The notes under the pieces were generated by a model that had not been told where the DNA came from, ran no database searches, and saw only the letters and a list, made by a program, of their open reading frames with translations. The translations under genes were made by a program, and so were the position numbers. This document shows positions 27,476-36,082 of a DNA stretch of 64,000 nucleotides, piece by piece (position 1 is the first letter of the stretch; each line of letters begins with the position of its first letter). The stretch comes from Trinickia soli (GTDB lineage Bacteria; Pseudomonadota; Gammaproteobacteria; Burkholderiales; Burkholderiaceae). The DNA lies in the NCBI RefSeq assembly GCF_002879855.1, contig NZ_PNYB01000010.1, positions 124,001-188,000 of the forward strand, written 5' to 3'.

Positions 27476-30400
27476 ATGACGCACGTCGGCACATCGACTG
27501 ATCCGATCCACTCGACGGATACCCATTCACCGGCCAACTCGCCCCGCGCCGAGGAGCATGGCGCGCCGCAGCCGCCAAGCGGCGGCACGCCTGCACCGCG
27601 CCGATCGCTACCGACGCAGCTCGACGGGTTGAGCACGCTGAACTCAGCGTACCGAGGCCGGCGCGCTGTTGTTCAGGCGCTGGCTGCTCCAGCTCCCGTG
27701 AACCCATCGGCTCCTCCACCTACTCCGCCTCATGCAGCGCAGCCGAATGTCGGTTACTGGACGCAGCTGCTCACGGGCGAGGGTGACGACAACCGTGACC
27801 TCTGCGACGATGAGCCGACGACTCAGCATGGGGGGCTGACTCCGCCCGTTGCCGATGCACCCCCTGTTCAGGCTCCCGCATCGTCCGCTCGCACCGCCAC
27901 GACGAGGCCACCGCCCGACGCTATTTCGTCCGAGGACCTGCTCGCCATCGCGCGTCTTGCCCAGGGTCAGTCTATCTCGCGAGCTGCTCAGGCGTGTAAC
28001 GTCAGCGACAGTTTGATATATGAGTTTCTCGGAACAAACGGCCTAACCCAACGCGGTCTACGGGCCGCCGGCGACCGTGCAGAGGAGATCAACCGGCTCA
28101 TCGGTTCACGTGACCGATCGGCCTCCCTGCGAATGCGGCCGGCCATTGGGAGGACACCGACGGCCGGACCGCTCGCCGATGAAATCGATCGGGGCATGGC
28201 GCTCCGGATTCCCCCCGGCCCGCTGCCACCGCCCATGACGGCAGAATCCTTGCAGTGCGTCGTCGAGGCGGCAAGAAACCAGTCGCTCGAAGCGGCCGCG
28301 CAGACGCTCGGCCGGACACTTCAGCAAATCGACGCGTATGTCGCACCATGGGGACTCACGCACGCAGGCCGATGGGTCGCGGGCGAGCGGGCGGACGCGC
28401 TCGACGAAATCCTGTATCAGCGATACCTTGCGTATGGCGGCGCGGGCGCAATAGCGGATGGCGTCACGTTCCCAACGATCGCCCCGCCGGCGATGCGTAG
28501 GCGGCATGACGGTGCGGCCAGCGCCCAAACGCCGCACGCGCGCAGGAAAGTCTCGGCCCCGATGTTGGCGGCCGTGGCGCAAGCGGCGACCAGCGAAGGT
28601 GCGATCTCGCGCGCAAGCGAAGCATGCGGCGTGAACGCCGGGACAATTTCTGGCTATCTATTGTTGCGAGGACTGACCATTGACGGCCGTGCAGCGGCCG
28701 GAAACTGGGCCGGAAGAATTCAACATTTCATGGATCTGTTCGGTAAGCGTCGCGATTCGTTCACTCTGCGACGCTCAAATTCGCGCGCCGACGAGCACCG
28801 GGCGCCGCCATTGCGAATGCCAAGGCCTGCCGAGCAAGAGCCGCGAGTCCCTCCCGCGTCGGATCCCTCACCGCGCGTTGGTGTACGACCGGCCTCCGCC
28901 CGGCCGCTCGCACCGCCAAGGGAAGTGCGGCTCAGGGGCGAGCGAAACTTGCCGCCTTTGGGGGCCGAGCGAACGACGATCGACGCGATTGACCTCGTGG
29001 CCATCGCACGCCTGTCCGTCACCATGTCGATCTCGGACGCGGCGGCGCGGCTCAACATTTCCGCGGCTACCGTAGGTCCTTTTTTGTCTCTGTTTGGCCT
29101 AACGCCACGAGGCCGTGCGCTCGCAGGCGACTACGCCACGGAGATAGATCGGTTCACGGCGAGCCGGCTTGAGCATTTGGGCGCGCTCTCCAGCGAACTA
29201 CAGGCGCAAGGGCGCTCGTTCGCGTCGTTACAAGACGACCCGCTCGTGAGAGAGCTAACGCAGATGGTCGGCGGCATGGGCCGCGCGGGTGCCGATGAGC
29301 GGCCAACCTCGAACCAGCCGCCCGTCGCCCCGTCCACAGACAGGCCTACCGTCCCCGAGGCAGCGCAGCTTGAGCAGACGCAGCAGACGGACAAACCTGC
29401 CCAGCCCGCGCAGCTTGAGCAACCCGAGCAATCAGCGTTGCCCCCATCGCGGAGCAAAAAACGACAGCGCGCAGAGAGTGAAGTTGGCCGAGGCACGCGC
29501 AGACGGCATGCAGCCGTCAGCACACTCGCATCGTCTCCGATGGCGCGTAAACAGCGCGCCACGTCACCTGCCGCTCGCGCGCCGGCCACGGCACAACGCG
29601 GGACGATAACATCGAACGCCGCGGACAATGTCGAAGAATTGCCTGCGGCGGACTGGAAAAACAAGGTCACTGATACCGGATTGTTGTGCATAGCCAAGGC
29701 CGTAGCGCGCGGAGAGTCGATCCGCAGCGCGGCAAAGGCCGAACGATTCCGCATCAGCTCAATTCGGCAATACCTGGGCCGCAAAGGCTTGACCGCGAGA
29801 GGCAAAAAGCTGGCGGGTCCGCACGCCCAGGAAATCGATCGGCTCATGCGCAAAACCGCCGAACGCCGAAGCACGACCCAAGCCAGAGCGGCGAGCCGGC
29901 CCGAAATCGAAACCACGGCGTCCTCGTCGCCGGCTCGTTTGAAGGATGTCGCGCTCGAAACCGAGGATGAGTTCGATGAGGTGATGCGGCTGCTGGACGA
30001 GGAGTCCGGTGGCGAAGCCCCCGTCCCCGCCTCACGGAGGGAATCCGCCTCAGCTCTTTCGACCGAACCGTCGCTCGCGGCCAAAGACGGATTCGACGAG
30101 TCACGGCGGCTGCCGGACGACGCGTCCGGCGGTGAAGCACCATCACCAAGGCAATCGCTCTCCCCTCTTTTGAACGAGCCACTTGCCACTGAAGACGGAA
30201 TCAACGAGCTGAGGCGGCTGCTAGACGACGATCTGGAAAGCGAGGATCCGCTTGCCGACGGCAGCGATGCCGTGATCGAGACCGGCGATGGAGCTACCCA
30301 CGCGGACGCCATCGCCCAAAGCGACATCGATGCCATGGTGGTTGAGCTCACGCGCGATGCGCTGCTAACGCCCGTCACGGATACGGATGACTCCGTTCTG

Positions 30401-30811
30401 CCGGCAAGCGACGCAGCAACCGAGGGACCTGTTGGAAACATACTGGCCGCTATCGATTTCTCGATGCTCGACTCGCCGCCGATGACCGATCTGCGCGAGC
30501 TACCTGCCGGCGCCCTCGAAGAAATGGTGACTGGTCTTAGCGCAGATGGCCTCGGCATGCAATCGAGCATTGTCGACTTAGACGAGGAACCCATGTCGTC
30601 ATCCACGATGTCCGCCCCCCTCGCTGCGATGCATGACACGCCGACATTCGTTCCCGAACCCGAGGAGTCGATGCAACGTCCTGCGGCCTCGCCATCGTCG
30701 CTCGTGGCGCTTACCCCCGAGAATCCGCTGTCGTCCGATCCGACGCGTGCGGACGAGCAGGGCCGCACCGGTCCCGAGCAGCCGCGAGAGCAATCGCCGG
30801 GGGCGCCGTAA
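27476..30811 (+). CDS. Tandem helix-turn-helix repeat protein, 5 repeats, with NLS-like and acidic regions
   Basis: An 1111-aa paralogue of the preceding protein, 50 bp downstream and probably in the same hrp-controlled operon. Five HTH-like repeats lie at about 154-212, 257-317, 362-424, 505-565 and 735-793 (e.g. LLAIARLAQGQSISRAAQAC, then NVSDSLIYEFL). Between repeats 4 and 5, KKRQR at 661-665 and RRRH at 675-678 form a bipartite NLS-like cluster. After repeat 5 come three acidic imperfect repeats (DEFDEVMRLLDEESGGEAP at about 831-849, DGFDESRRLPDDASGGEAP at 871-889, DGINELRRLLDDDLESEDP at 907-925) and an acidic-hydrophobic tail (AAIDFSMLDSPPMTDL, about 991-1006). The order of polar N-terminus, DNA-binding-like repeats, NLS and acidic tail matches the logic of TAL effectors without sequence similarity. 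Function is inferred. Confidence 0.8.
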   Translation: MTHVGTSTDPIHSTDTHSPANSPRAEEHGAPQPPSGGTPAPRRSLPTQLDGLSTLNSAYRGRRAVVQALAAPAPVNPSAPPPTPPHAAQPNVGYWTQLLTGEGDDNRDLCDDEPTTQHGGLTPPVADAPPVQAPASSARTATTRPPPDAISSEDLLAIARLAQGQSISRAAQACNVSDSLIYEFLGTNGLTQRGLRAAGDRAEEINRLIGSRDRSASLRMRPAIGRTPTAGPLADEIDRGMALRIPPGPLPPPMTAESLQCVVEAARNQSLEAAAQTLGRTLQQIDAYVAPWGLTHAGRWVAGERADALDEILYQRYLAYGGAGAIADGVTFPTIAPPAMRRRHDGAASAQTPHARRKVSAPMLAAVAQAATSEGAISRASEACGVNAGTISGYLLLRGLTIDGRAAAGNWAGRIQHFMDLFGKRRDSFTLRRSNSRADEHRAPPLRMPRPAEQEPRVPPASDPSPRVGVRPASARPLAPPREVRLRGERNLPPLGAERTTIDAIDLVAIARLSVTMSISDAAARLNISAATVGPFLSLFGLTPRGRALAGDYATEIDRFTASRLEHLGALSSELQAQGRSFASLQDDPLVRELTQMVGGMGRAGADERPTSNQPPVAPSTDRPTVPEAAQLEQTQQTDKPAQPAQLEQPEQSALPPSRSKKRQRAESEVGRGTRRRHAAVSTLASSPMARKQRATSPAARAPATAQRGTITSNAADNVEELPAADWKNKVTDTGLLCIAKAVARGESIRSAAKAERFRISSIRQYLGRKGLTARGKKLAGPHAQEIDRLMRKTAERRSTTQARAASRPEIETTASSSPARLKDVALETEDEFDEVMRLLDEESGGEAPVPASRRESASALSTEPSLAAKDGFDESRRLPDDASGGEAPSPRQSLSPLLNEPLATEDGINELRRLLDDDLESEDPLADGSDAVIETGDGATHADAIAQSDIDAMVVELTRDALLTPVTDTDDSVLPASDAATEGPVGNILAAIDFSMLDSPPMTDLRELPAGALEEMVTGLSADGLGMQSSIVDLDEEPMSSSTMSAPLAAMHDTPTFVPEPEESMQRPAASPSSLVALTPENPLSSDPTRADEQGRTGPEQPREQSPGAP

Positions 30812-31065
30812 TGAGTTCGACCGTGCTTGCCGCAACCGTGCGACGAAAGACGGGCTGCGACCGCAGCGCTTGACTGGAGGGCGCTCATCATCGCGGGCAC
30901 CGTTTCCTGAGGGTAGGGCTGCACGAGATTGAGCCCCGCCTCCGTCTTTGGGGCGATCGATTCGATCGCTGCCGCCTGCAACGGATACACGCTTCACGCG
31001 ATGGAGCCAGTGAGCCAGCAATGCGATGCGGTCAAGCTGAATCGGCGAGCGGACGACAGCCCACT
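30812..31065. other. Intergenic stretch
   Basis: About 250 bp after the HTH-repeat operon. I see no gene, strong terminator or repeat. The hrp-type promoter of the next gene follows it. Confidence 0.4.
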
Positions 31066-31129
31066 TTCGCTTACCCGAACAAGAATTCGTCGGCGGGTAG
31101 TCTATTCGGCAGCGGGCTGTCAATACTAT
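31066..31129 (+). promoter_or_regulatory. hrp_II/PIP-type promoter for the F-box gene
   Basis: TTCG (31066-31069), 16 bp, TTCG (31086-31089), then TACTAT (31124-31129) 34 bp later. The box is perfect; the spacer to the -10 is 2 bp longer than the usual 30-32. Confidence 0.72.
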
Positions 31130-31183
31130 CGATCGGTTTCAATCCGCCGTTCAGGCGACTTCCGTCAGGCTTGAGCTCACCCC

Positions 31184-32722
31184 GTGAAGATTCCATCATC
31201 TGTTAGGTCGCCTTCTTCGCTGGAGGAGCATCCGGTAGTCGATTCCGGCACCCAAGGCTTGCCCGCGCAGCCAAGGCGCTCCCCATCCCGTCACCCCGTT
31301 CAGGGCCTACTCGTCGAGTTGGCTCAATTGAGCAGTTCAGCACGGCCGAGCGGATCGCAGGTGCCCCATACTCAGGCACTCCGCGCCGTCCGCCCGTGCG
31401 TGGGCGACAGCCCTGCGGCCGGCCAATCGGGCTTGGTGCGTCTCCCTGACGAACTCCACGAAGAGATTGGCAGCCGACTGGACGCGCCAAACCGCGAACG
31501 CTACGCATTGGCCCATCCGGCGATCGGTCGCGCCTTGCGACAGTCACTGTTGGCGGACCAATTCGTCTTCCGTGCGGCGGACGTGCGATCGTTGGGGCAG
31601 ATGGACCAATTGGTTGCCGCGATCATCTCTTTGTCTACCCCGTCGGGCCGGCCCGCAGCGATGGCCGCGCTTGGCCAACGAATCGGCTTTTTGCCGTCAG
31701 TCGATCGCGCGAACGGATTCGCGTCACTCCTTGAGGCCGTCGAAACGCTCGATCCCCTGCTCCGGGGTGCGCCCCTCGCCGCCCTGGCAGAACGAATCGG
31801 TGCGCTTCCGGGTGCTGAACGTCCCCAAGCGATCGCGCAACTGCTGAATGGGCATCGCAATCTGCCCGCGCAGGATCGCGCAACGCTCCTGCGCGCGCTG
31901 GGAGGCGAAGTCCGCTTTGTGCCCGAACCGCATCAGGAATCCATGCTGAATAGCGTGCTCGATGCCGCCGCGAGTTTGCCGCCCCGTCAACACAGCACGG
32001 TCGTGGCGTCGATCGCGAACTTCGCGCAGAACAATACGCCCAATGCACACTGGGCATACCAGCGGCTCCTATCCTTGACCGAGCGCATGGAGCCGCAGCA
32101 TCGGGGGGCAGCGCTGGCCGCGCTCGGCTCGGTAATTGAGCACTTGCCGCAGCGAGATCAAAATAGAGTGTTTGCCCAGGTGCTGCGGATGACGCTCGAG
32201 ATGCCTGCTGCTGCGCGCTCGGACGCGCTCGCGGGATTGGCGTCGCAGATTCACTGCGTCGCTCAGCCAGAACGTCGAACGACGTTTGCCCGACTGCGCG
32301 GCGCCATCGCCGCATTGCCGCCCGAGCGTCGCGCCAAACCGGCGACCCGCCTCGCGGAAAAACTGGACTGGCTGGACATGGACGACCGAAACGACGAATT
32401 CCATTGCGTGCTCGAGCTCGCGCATGAAATGCCTGGCGATGGCCATGCTCAAACGCTCGCTGCGCTTGCGAATCGAGTGGGCACGCTCGGTCATGCGACA
32501 GGGGCCGCGTTGGGCAACCTGCTCGCGAGACTGGAACGACTGCCGCAACAGGCACAGACCGAGCCGCTGACCGTATTGCGCGATCACGTCCAATTGTGGC
32601 GCAGGCCGGAGGATCGCGGGCCAGCCTTGCAAGCCGTGGCGAACGCAATCGCACAGCTCGCTCCTCAGCATCGCCCCGAGGCGCTTTCCGACAGACCACC
32701 GGTGCGACGATTCCGTTGGTAG
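31184..32722 (+). CDS. F-box plus alpha-helical repeat protein (candidate T3 effector)
   Basis: A 512-aa protein starting at GTG 31184 (MKIPSSVRSPSS); no closer ATG fits. Residues 1-80 are Ser/Pro-rich, like a secretion signal. About 86-125 (LVRLPDELHEEIGSRLD and on through NRERYALAHPAIGRAL) fits the F-box consensus, which would recruit host Skp1 into an SCF ubiquitin ligase. The remainder (about 150-490) is a solenoid of about 37-residue helical repeats with the pattern LP...R...F..LL.A...L....R...L..LA..I. That is unlike the LRRs of Ralstonia GALA (RipG) effectors and closer to ARM/HEAT-like repeats. Bacterial F-box proteins act in host cells, and the hrp-type promoter supports secretion. 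Which host protein the repeats bind is unknown. Confidence 0.78.
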   Translation: MKIPSSVRSPSSLEEHPVVDSGTQGLPAQPRRSPSRHPVQGLLVELAQLSSSARPSGSQVPHTQALRAVRPCVGDSPAAGQSGLVRLPDELHEEIGSRLDAPNRERYALAHPAIGRALRQSLLADQFVFRAADVRSLGQMDQLVAAIISLSTPSGRPAAMAALGQRIGFLPSVDRANGFASLLEAVETLDPLLRGAPLAALAERIGALPGAERPQAIAQLLNGHRNLPAQDRATLLRALGGEVRFVPEPHQESMLNSVLDAAASLPPRQHSTVVASIANFAQNNTPNAHWAYQRLLSLTERMEPQHRGAALAALGSVIEHLPQRDQNRVFAQVLRMTLEMPAAARSDALAGLASQIHCVAQPERRTTFARLRGAIAALPPERRAKPATRLAEKLDWLDMDDRNDEFHCVLELAHEMPGDGHAQTLAALANRVGTLGHATGAALGNLLARLERLPQQAQTEPLTVLRDHVQLWRRPEDRGPALQAVANAIAQLAPQHRPEALSDRPPVRRFRW

Positions 32723-32986
32723 ACACATTCGCCGAAGGCGATCCCGCTAGCGAAAGCTACGTTCGCCGTGAGCGAAACGCGCCTACCCGAGGCCACCGAT
32801 CCGCACAGCGCGTCCCCCTCGCAGACGTGGGCGCAAACGGCCTCCGTCGAGCGCCTCGAGACGCGATGACGAGAGCTCGGCGAAAAGACCCGCAATCGCA
32901 GAACGGCGACAGCAACGCTGCCTTAGGATGACCGCGCACCGCGCGCGCGAGACCTGTGAGACCTATGGCCAAGGCCGGGTTCGGAT

Positions 32987-35155
32987 TTAACTGCTCTCGA
33001 GTGCCGTCTCTGGCATCTCGGTTCGAGAAGCCGCGGTCCGCCCGCTCTTCCATCTTTGATGCGATTCGTCTGGCTCGACGACAAGCAGCATATTCCTGAA
33101 ACCCTCTTTTGTCGGAACGACGGACGGTCTGATTGTCCCAGCGGCAACGCCCGCCTGGATGTCGGAAGGCGGCTCGTTCGCTATGTCGTACTTCTTGTAC
33201 GTATTGCGGGCCCGCTCGTCCCGTACGAGAGCGGTTCTTTCATAGACCTCCGGCTTTCTGACGTCCGCCAACGCATCCATCGAACCGAAAAGATCGAAGA
33301 GCGGAATGCGCGGGAAAACCTGTCCCCAGTGAGCCAGATCCACCGTATCTTCACCCGTGTCGATGCCGACGACGAGCGCGGCATGCTCGGTCGTCTCCGT
33401 GCCCCCTGATCGAGGCCATCCGTGGCGAGCCGGCCCTTCCCGCTTGGATACCTGGAAGAACGTCAGTAGCGGCGTGCCATGCTCGATGTGCTGCGCGATT
33501 GTTGTCCGGCATTCGTCGATCGTCAGCGGCCGCAACGTCGTCACCTCATATCCCATCTCATGTGCTACCGATTGCAAATCGGATACTTGCAGAATCTCCC
33601 CCTGACGCGAGTCATACTTCTTAGCGGTCTCGCGGATGCTCGTATTCGCCACGCCACTATGATGATGATTGACCTGCGACGTGTAGTAGCCGGAACGATT
33701 CTTTCGCAGCGGAATGTTTGCGATCCCTCTTTCAGTCGCGTACAGAAGATCGAGGTTCGCCAGCGCGGCGAGCTTGCAAATATGCCCATTTTGATACACC
33801 AAGCTGGGCATGAGGATGATCCGCTTCGTTTCGCTGACGACCACCGGGGCGCGCGAAACTAAACCGCGGTCCGCATCAGCGCTCCTTTGCAGGAACAATT
33901 CGACGTTGGGAGGTAGTCTTAGCGAAAGGCCCCCTACGCGTCGCGTACGATGCGAGGGGCGCCTCGACCCTGCTTCCTGATTGGAAAACGCTTCGATGGC
34001 AGATGCATCTTGCGGCGCGGGCCTCGCAGCTGCGCAATGCGAAGTGTCGAGCGTCGCATTCGAGTCCTTCCGCCCGCTGCAGTCCATCGCGGCAAGCAAC
34101 GTCTCGATCGCCCCAGCGTGGTTGTTTTGGGTAGCCTCGATGAGCGCGCCGGCGCCGTCGGCGCCAAGCGCAAGGAGTATCTTGGCAGCTTCGAGATGGT
34201 TGCCCTCCGCCGCAAGTAAGACAGGCGTCTTGCCATAGACATCCCGTGCGCCGAGCAACCCCGCATCGTTCTCGGAGGCTTCTAAGAGAGCCTGGAGCGT
34301 CGCTGTCTTGCCGAGCTTCGCGGCAATATGAACCGGATAGGTCCAGCCATCCCGCGAGTGCCGGGCGTCCGCTCCGAGCGAGATTAACAGCCGGACCATT
34401 TGCGCATCGTCGACCCCAGGGCGGTGTACGGCCGCCAAAAGAGGGGTGAAGCCCTGGACCAGCCTCGCATCGAAGTATGACGCCATATCGGCTTTCGGCG
34501 TGGCTCTCCGCTTCATGATCTCGGCGAGCCGTTCGATGACTGCCCTATGCCCCTGCTGAGCAGCAAGATAGACGGCGTTGACACCACGCAGCCGTGGATC
34601 GCCATGAATCGTCGAATAGAGGTCCGCGCCCGCTTGTGCAAGCAGTCCCACCACTTCGTGGTGCCCTGCTCGGGCGGCGACGAGTAGGGGTGAGCGACCG
34701 TCGGGGCCATAGGCGTCGATGCATGCTTTTTTCTGACTCAAAAGCCCGGGCGAGCCTGCAATCAACGCCTGCAGCCGCTCCGAATCGCCGTGCAGCGCCG
34801 CATCGAGCACGGCTTCTCTCAGTTGATCGTCTTCGACGACGGCTTCGGGCTGCGATAACTCGATGTCGCGGTTTCGGGGCGACGATGCGTGCGCGGATGG
34901 CGTCGTGAGGGTTCGCGCTGCGGTTCTCAGCCCGTCCGTTTGCCTACGCGACTCGTCAGCGCTCGACAGCACGTGCGAAGTTCGTGTTCGGCGAATGGGT
35001 GTCAGATTCGAAAGTAAGGCGCCCGGAGACCGTGTTTGGGATGATCGCGGTTTTGACGATTCCGCAGATGTCGGCGGTGGCGCCGGCACCCCGCCGGCCT
35101 CTGCGCGCTCGGGAACTGCAAGTGATACGCCCGTAACGGGCAAGCGAGTATCCAT
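32987..35155 (-). CDS. Ankyrin-repeat protein with papain/C39-like cysteine-protease domain (candidate T3 effector)
   Basis: A 722-aa protein from MDTRLPVTGVS; a Met 17 codons upstream is also in frame. Residues 1-110 are disordered and Ser/Pro-rich. About 113-358 are six or so ankyrin repeats (GRSPLLVAARAGHHEVVGLL, GKTPVLLAAEGNHLEAAKIL). About 440-680 is a domain with QNGHICKLAAL (Cys 460, with a Gln five residues before it), EHAALVVGIDT (His 591) and DLAHWGQ (His 609). The order Gln-Cys ... His ... polar residue resembles papain-fold/C39-type peptidases or transglutaminase-like enzymes, but the assignment is from pattern alone. I find no perfect TTCG-N16-TTCG box upstream within 400 bp, so its control differs or the box is degenerate. 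Confidence 0.72.
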   Translation of the reverse strand: MDTRLPVTGVSLAVPERAEAGGVPAPPPTSAESSKPRSSQTRSPGALLSNLTPIRRTRTSHVLSSADESRRQTDGLRTAARTLTTPSAHASSPRNRDIELSQPEAVVEDDQLREAVLDAALHGDSERLQALIAGSPGLLSQKKACIDAYGPDGRSPLLVAARAGHHEVVGLLAQAGADLYSTIHGDPRLRGVNAVYLAAQQGHRAVIERLAEIMKRRATPKADMASYFDARLVQGFTPLLAAVHRPGVDDAQMVRLLISLGADARHSRDGWTYPVHIAAKLGKTATLQALLEASENDAGLLGARDVYGKTPVLLAAEGNHLEAAKILLALGADGAGALIEATQNNHAGAIETLLAAMDCSGRKDSNATLDTSHCAAARPAPQDASAIEAFSNQEAGSRRPSHRTRRVGGLSLRLPPNVELFLQRSADADRGLVSRAPVVVSETKRIILMPSLVYQNGHICKLAALANLDLLYATERGIANIPLRKNRSGYYTSQVNHHHSGVANTSIRETAKKYDSRQGEILQVSDLQSVAHEMGYEVTTLRPLTIDECRTTIAQHIEHGTPLLTFFQVSKREGPARHGWPRSGGTETTEHAALVVGIDTGEDTVDLAHWGQVFPRIPLFDLFGSMDALADVRKPEVYERTALVRDERARNTYKKYDIANEPPSDIQAGVAAGTIRPSVVPTKEGFRNMLLVVEPDESHQRWKSGRTAASRTEMPETALESS

Positions 35156-35725
35156 GTGCGGGTGCTGTGAAGTGCAATTTGTTGATATCGATCGCTGACG
35201 CGACAACGGGTGCCGATCGGTTTCGGCGTCCTCGTACGCAAAACGGGCAGGCTGCCAGCCACTCCCCGGCCTATCGCGCTAGGGAAACGCTGATCAATGA
35301 GTTCGTCGCCTGTGCTCGCGATGAGTCAGTTTGCAAGCAACAGAACGGCGAACGAATTTTGTTGCGATCGGGGTGAGTTTTGCACGAATACAGGCCGAGC
35401 GCCCGCGGGGCACAATCTTGCTTGGCCGCATCGCAACCGCGCAAGATGATGAAATTGCGCATTTATTGTTGATGCGCCGCGTGGTGTCGAACCTGTCAGA
35501 CATTTGCAACGGACTTTGCTGAAATTAAGCGCGAATTCCCGGACCACTCGTTACCGAATGCGCGGCTTCACCGGCAGCAGATAGACTTTTGGCTCGCCGG
35601 TATAGTGCAGTGGCGGCGGATCTGAATTCACCGACCCAGCGAAAACTTGTCTCCCGGAGCGAAGCAAAAAATTCGATATCGCAGCAATAACACATTGTGA
35701 TATCGAAGAACGGCAGGTCTTCAGG
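35156..35725. other. Long intergenic region, no gene seen
   Basis: About 570 bp between the divergent ankyrin-protease and 1004-aa protein genes. Composition is mixed, with several isolated TTCG/CGAA tetramers but none at the 16-bp spacing. No tRNA or repeat recognised. Confidence 0.4.
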
Positions 35726-35890
35726 GAAACGATCGCTTCCGATTCAAGGCACCCGCAAGCGATCGCATTGATGACCAAGCGAGCGGGCGCCAGGGGCGAC
35801 GTGATCATTAAAGGCGCGTCGCATGTATCGATGGTGCCGCATCCCGCCGCCGCCGCAGGATTGATCGAAACGGCCGCGTCGGTCAGATAG
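35726..35890 (+). pseudogene. C-terminal relic of an alpha/beta-hydrolase gene
   Basis: An open frame reading ETIASDSRHPQAIALMTKRA, then GARGDVIIKGASHVSMVPHP, ending AGLIETAASVR-stop at 35888-35890. The ASHVSMVPHP segment (catalytic-His region) with the preceding TKRAGA fits the C-terminus of small alpha/beta-hydrolases. Everything upstream (lid, nucleophile elbow) is missing, so this is a leftover of an earlier locus, perhaps lost when the effector island was built. Confidence 0.6.
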
Positions 35891-35924
35891 TCGGCTCTCG
35901 CATAGGCGCCGACCGAATTGGGCC

Positions 35925-35986
35925 TTCGCTGCGTGCAACCTCTGTTCGCGAGCGTCAGCCCTCGGCGCCGCCGTTCGCGCTACGCT
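35925..35986 (+). promoter_or_regulatory. hrp_II/PIP-type promoter for the 1004-aa protein
   Basis: TTCG (35925-35928), 16 bp, TTCG (35945-35948), 32 bp, then TACGCT (35981-35986). Perfect geometry. Confidence 0.87.
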
Positions 35987-36082
35987 GGCCGTGCTATCTG
36001 ATTCCCCAACTTCTCATGCCTGCGCCACGGGTATACGGCGTCGATTCGCTTCCCCCGAGTCGGTCCGCACAAGTAGACAACG

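Noticed and set aside
25056-30811. HTH repeats as TAL/BAT-type repeats
   Set aside because: Unit length is about 60 and irregularly spaced, with no LTPEQVVAIAS-type motif; the resemblance to TALEs is of overall logic, not of sequence.
29131-30990. 619-codon minus-strand Ser-rich frame opposite the second HTH-repeat gene
   Set aside because: Ser-rich because it is the complement of Asp/Glu/Arg-rich codons; the plus strand has the repeats, NLS and promoter.
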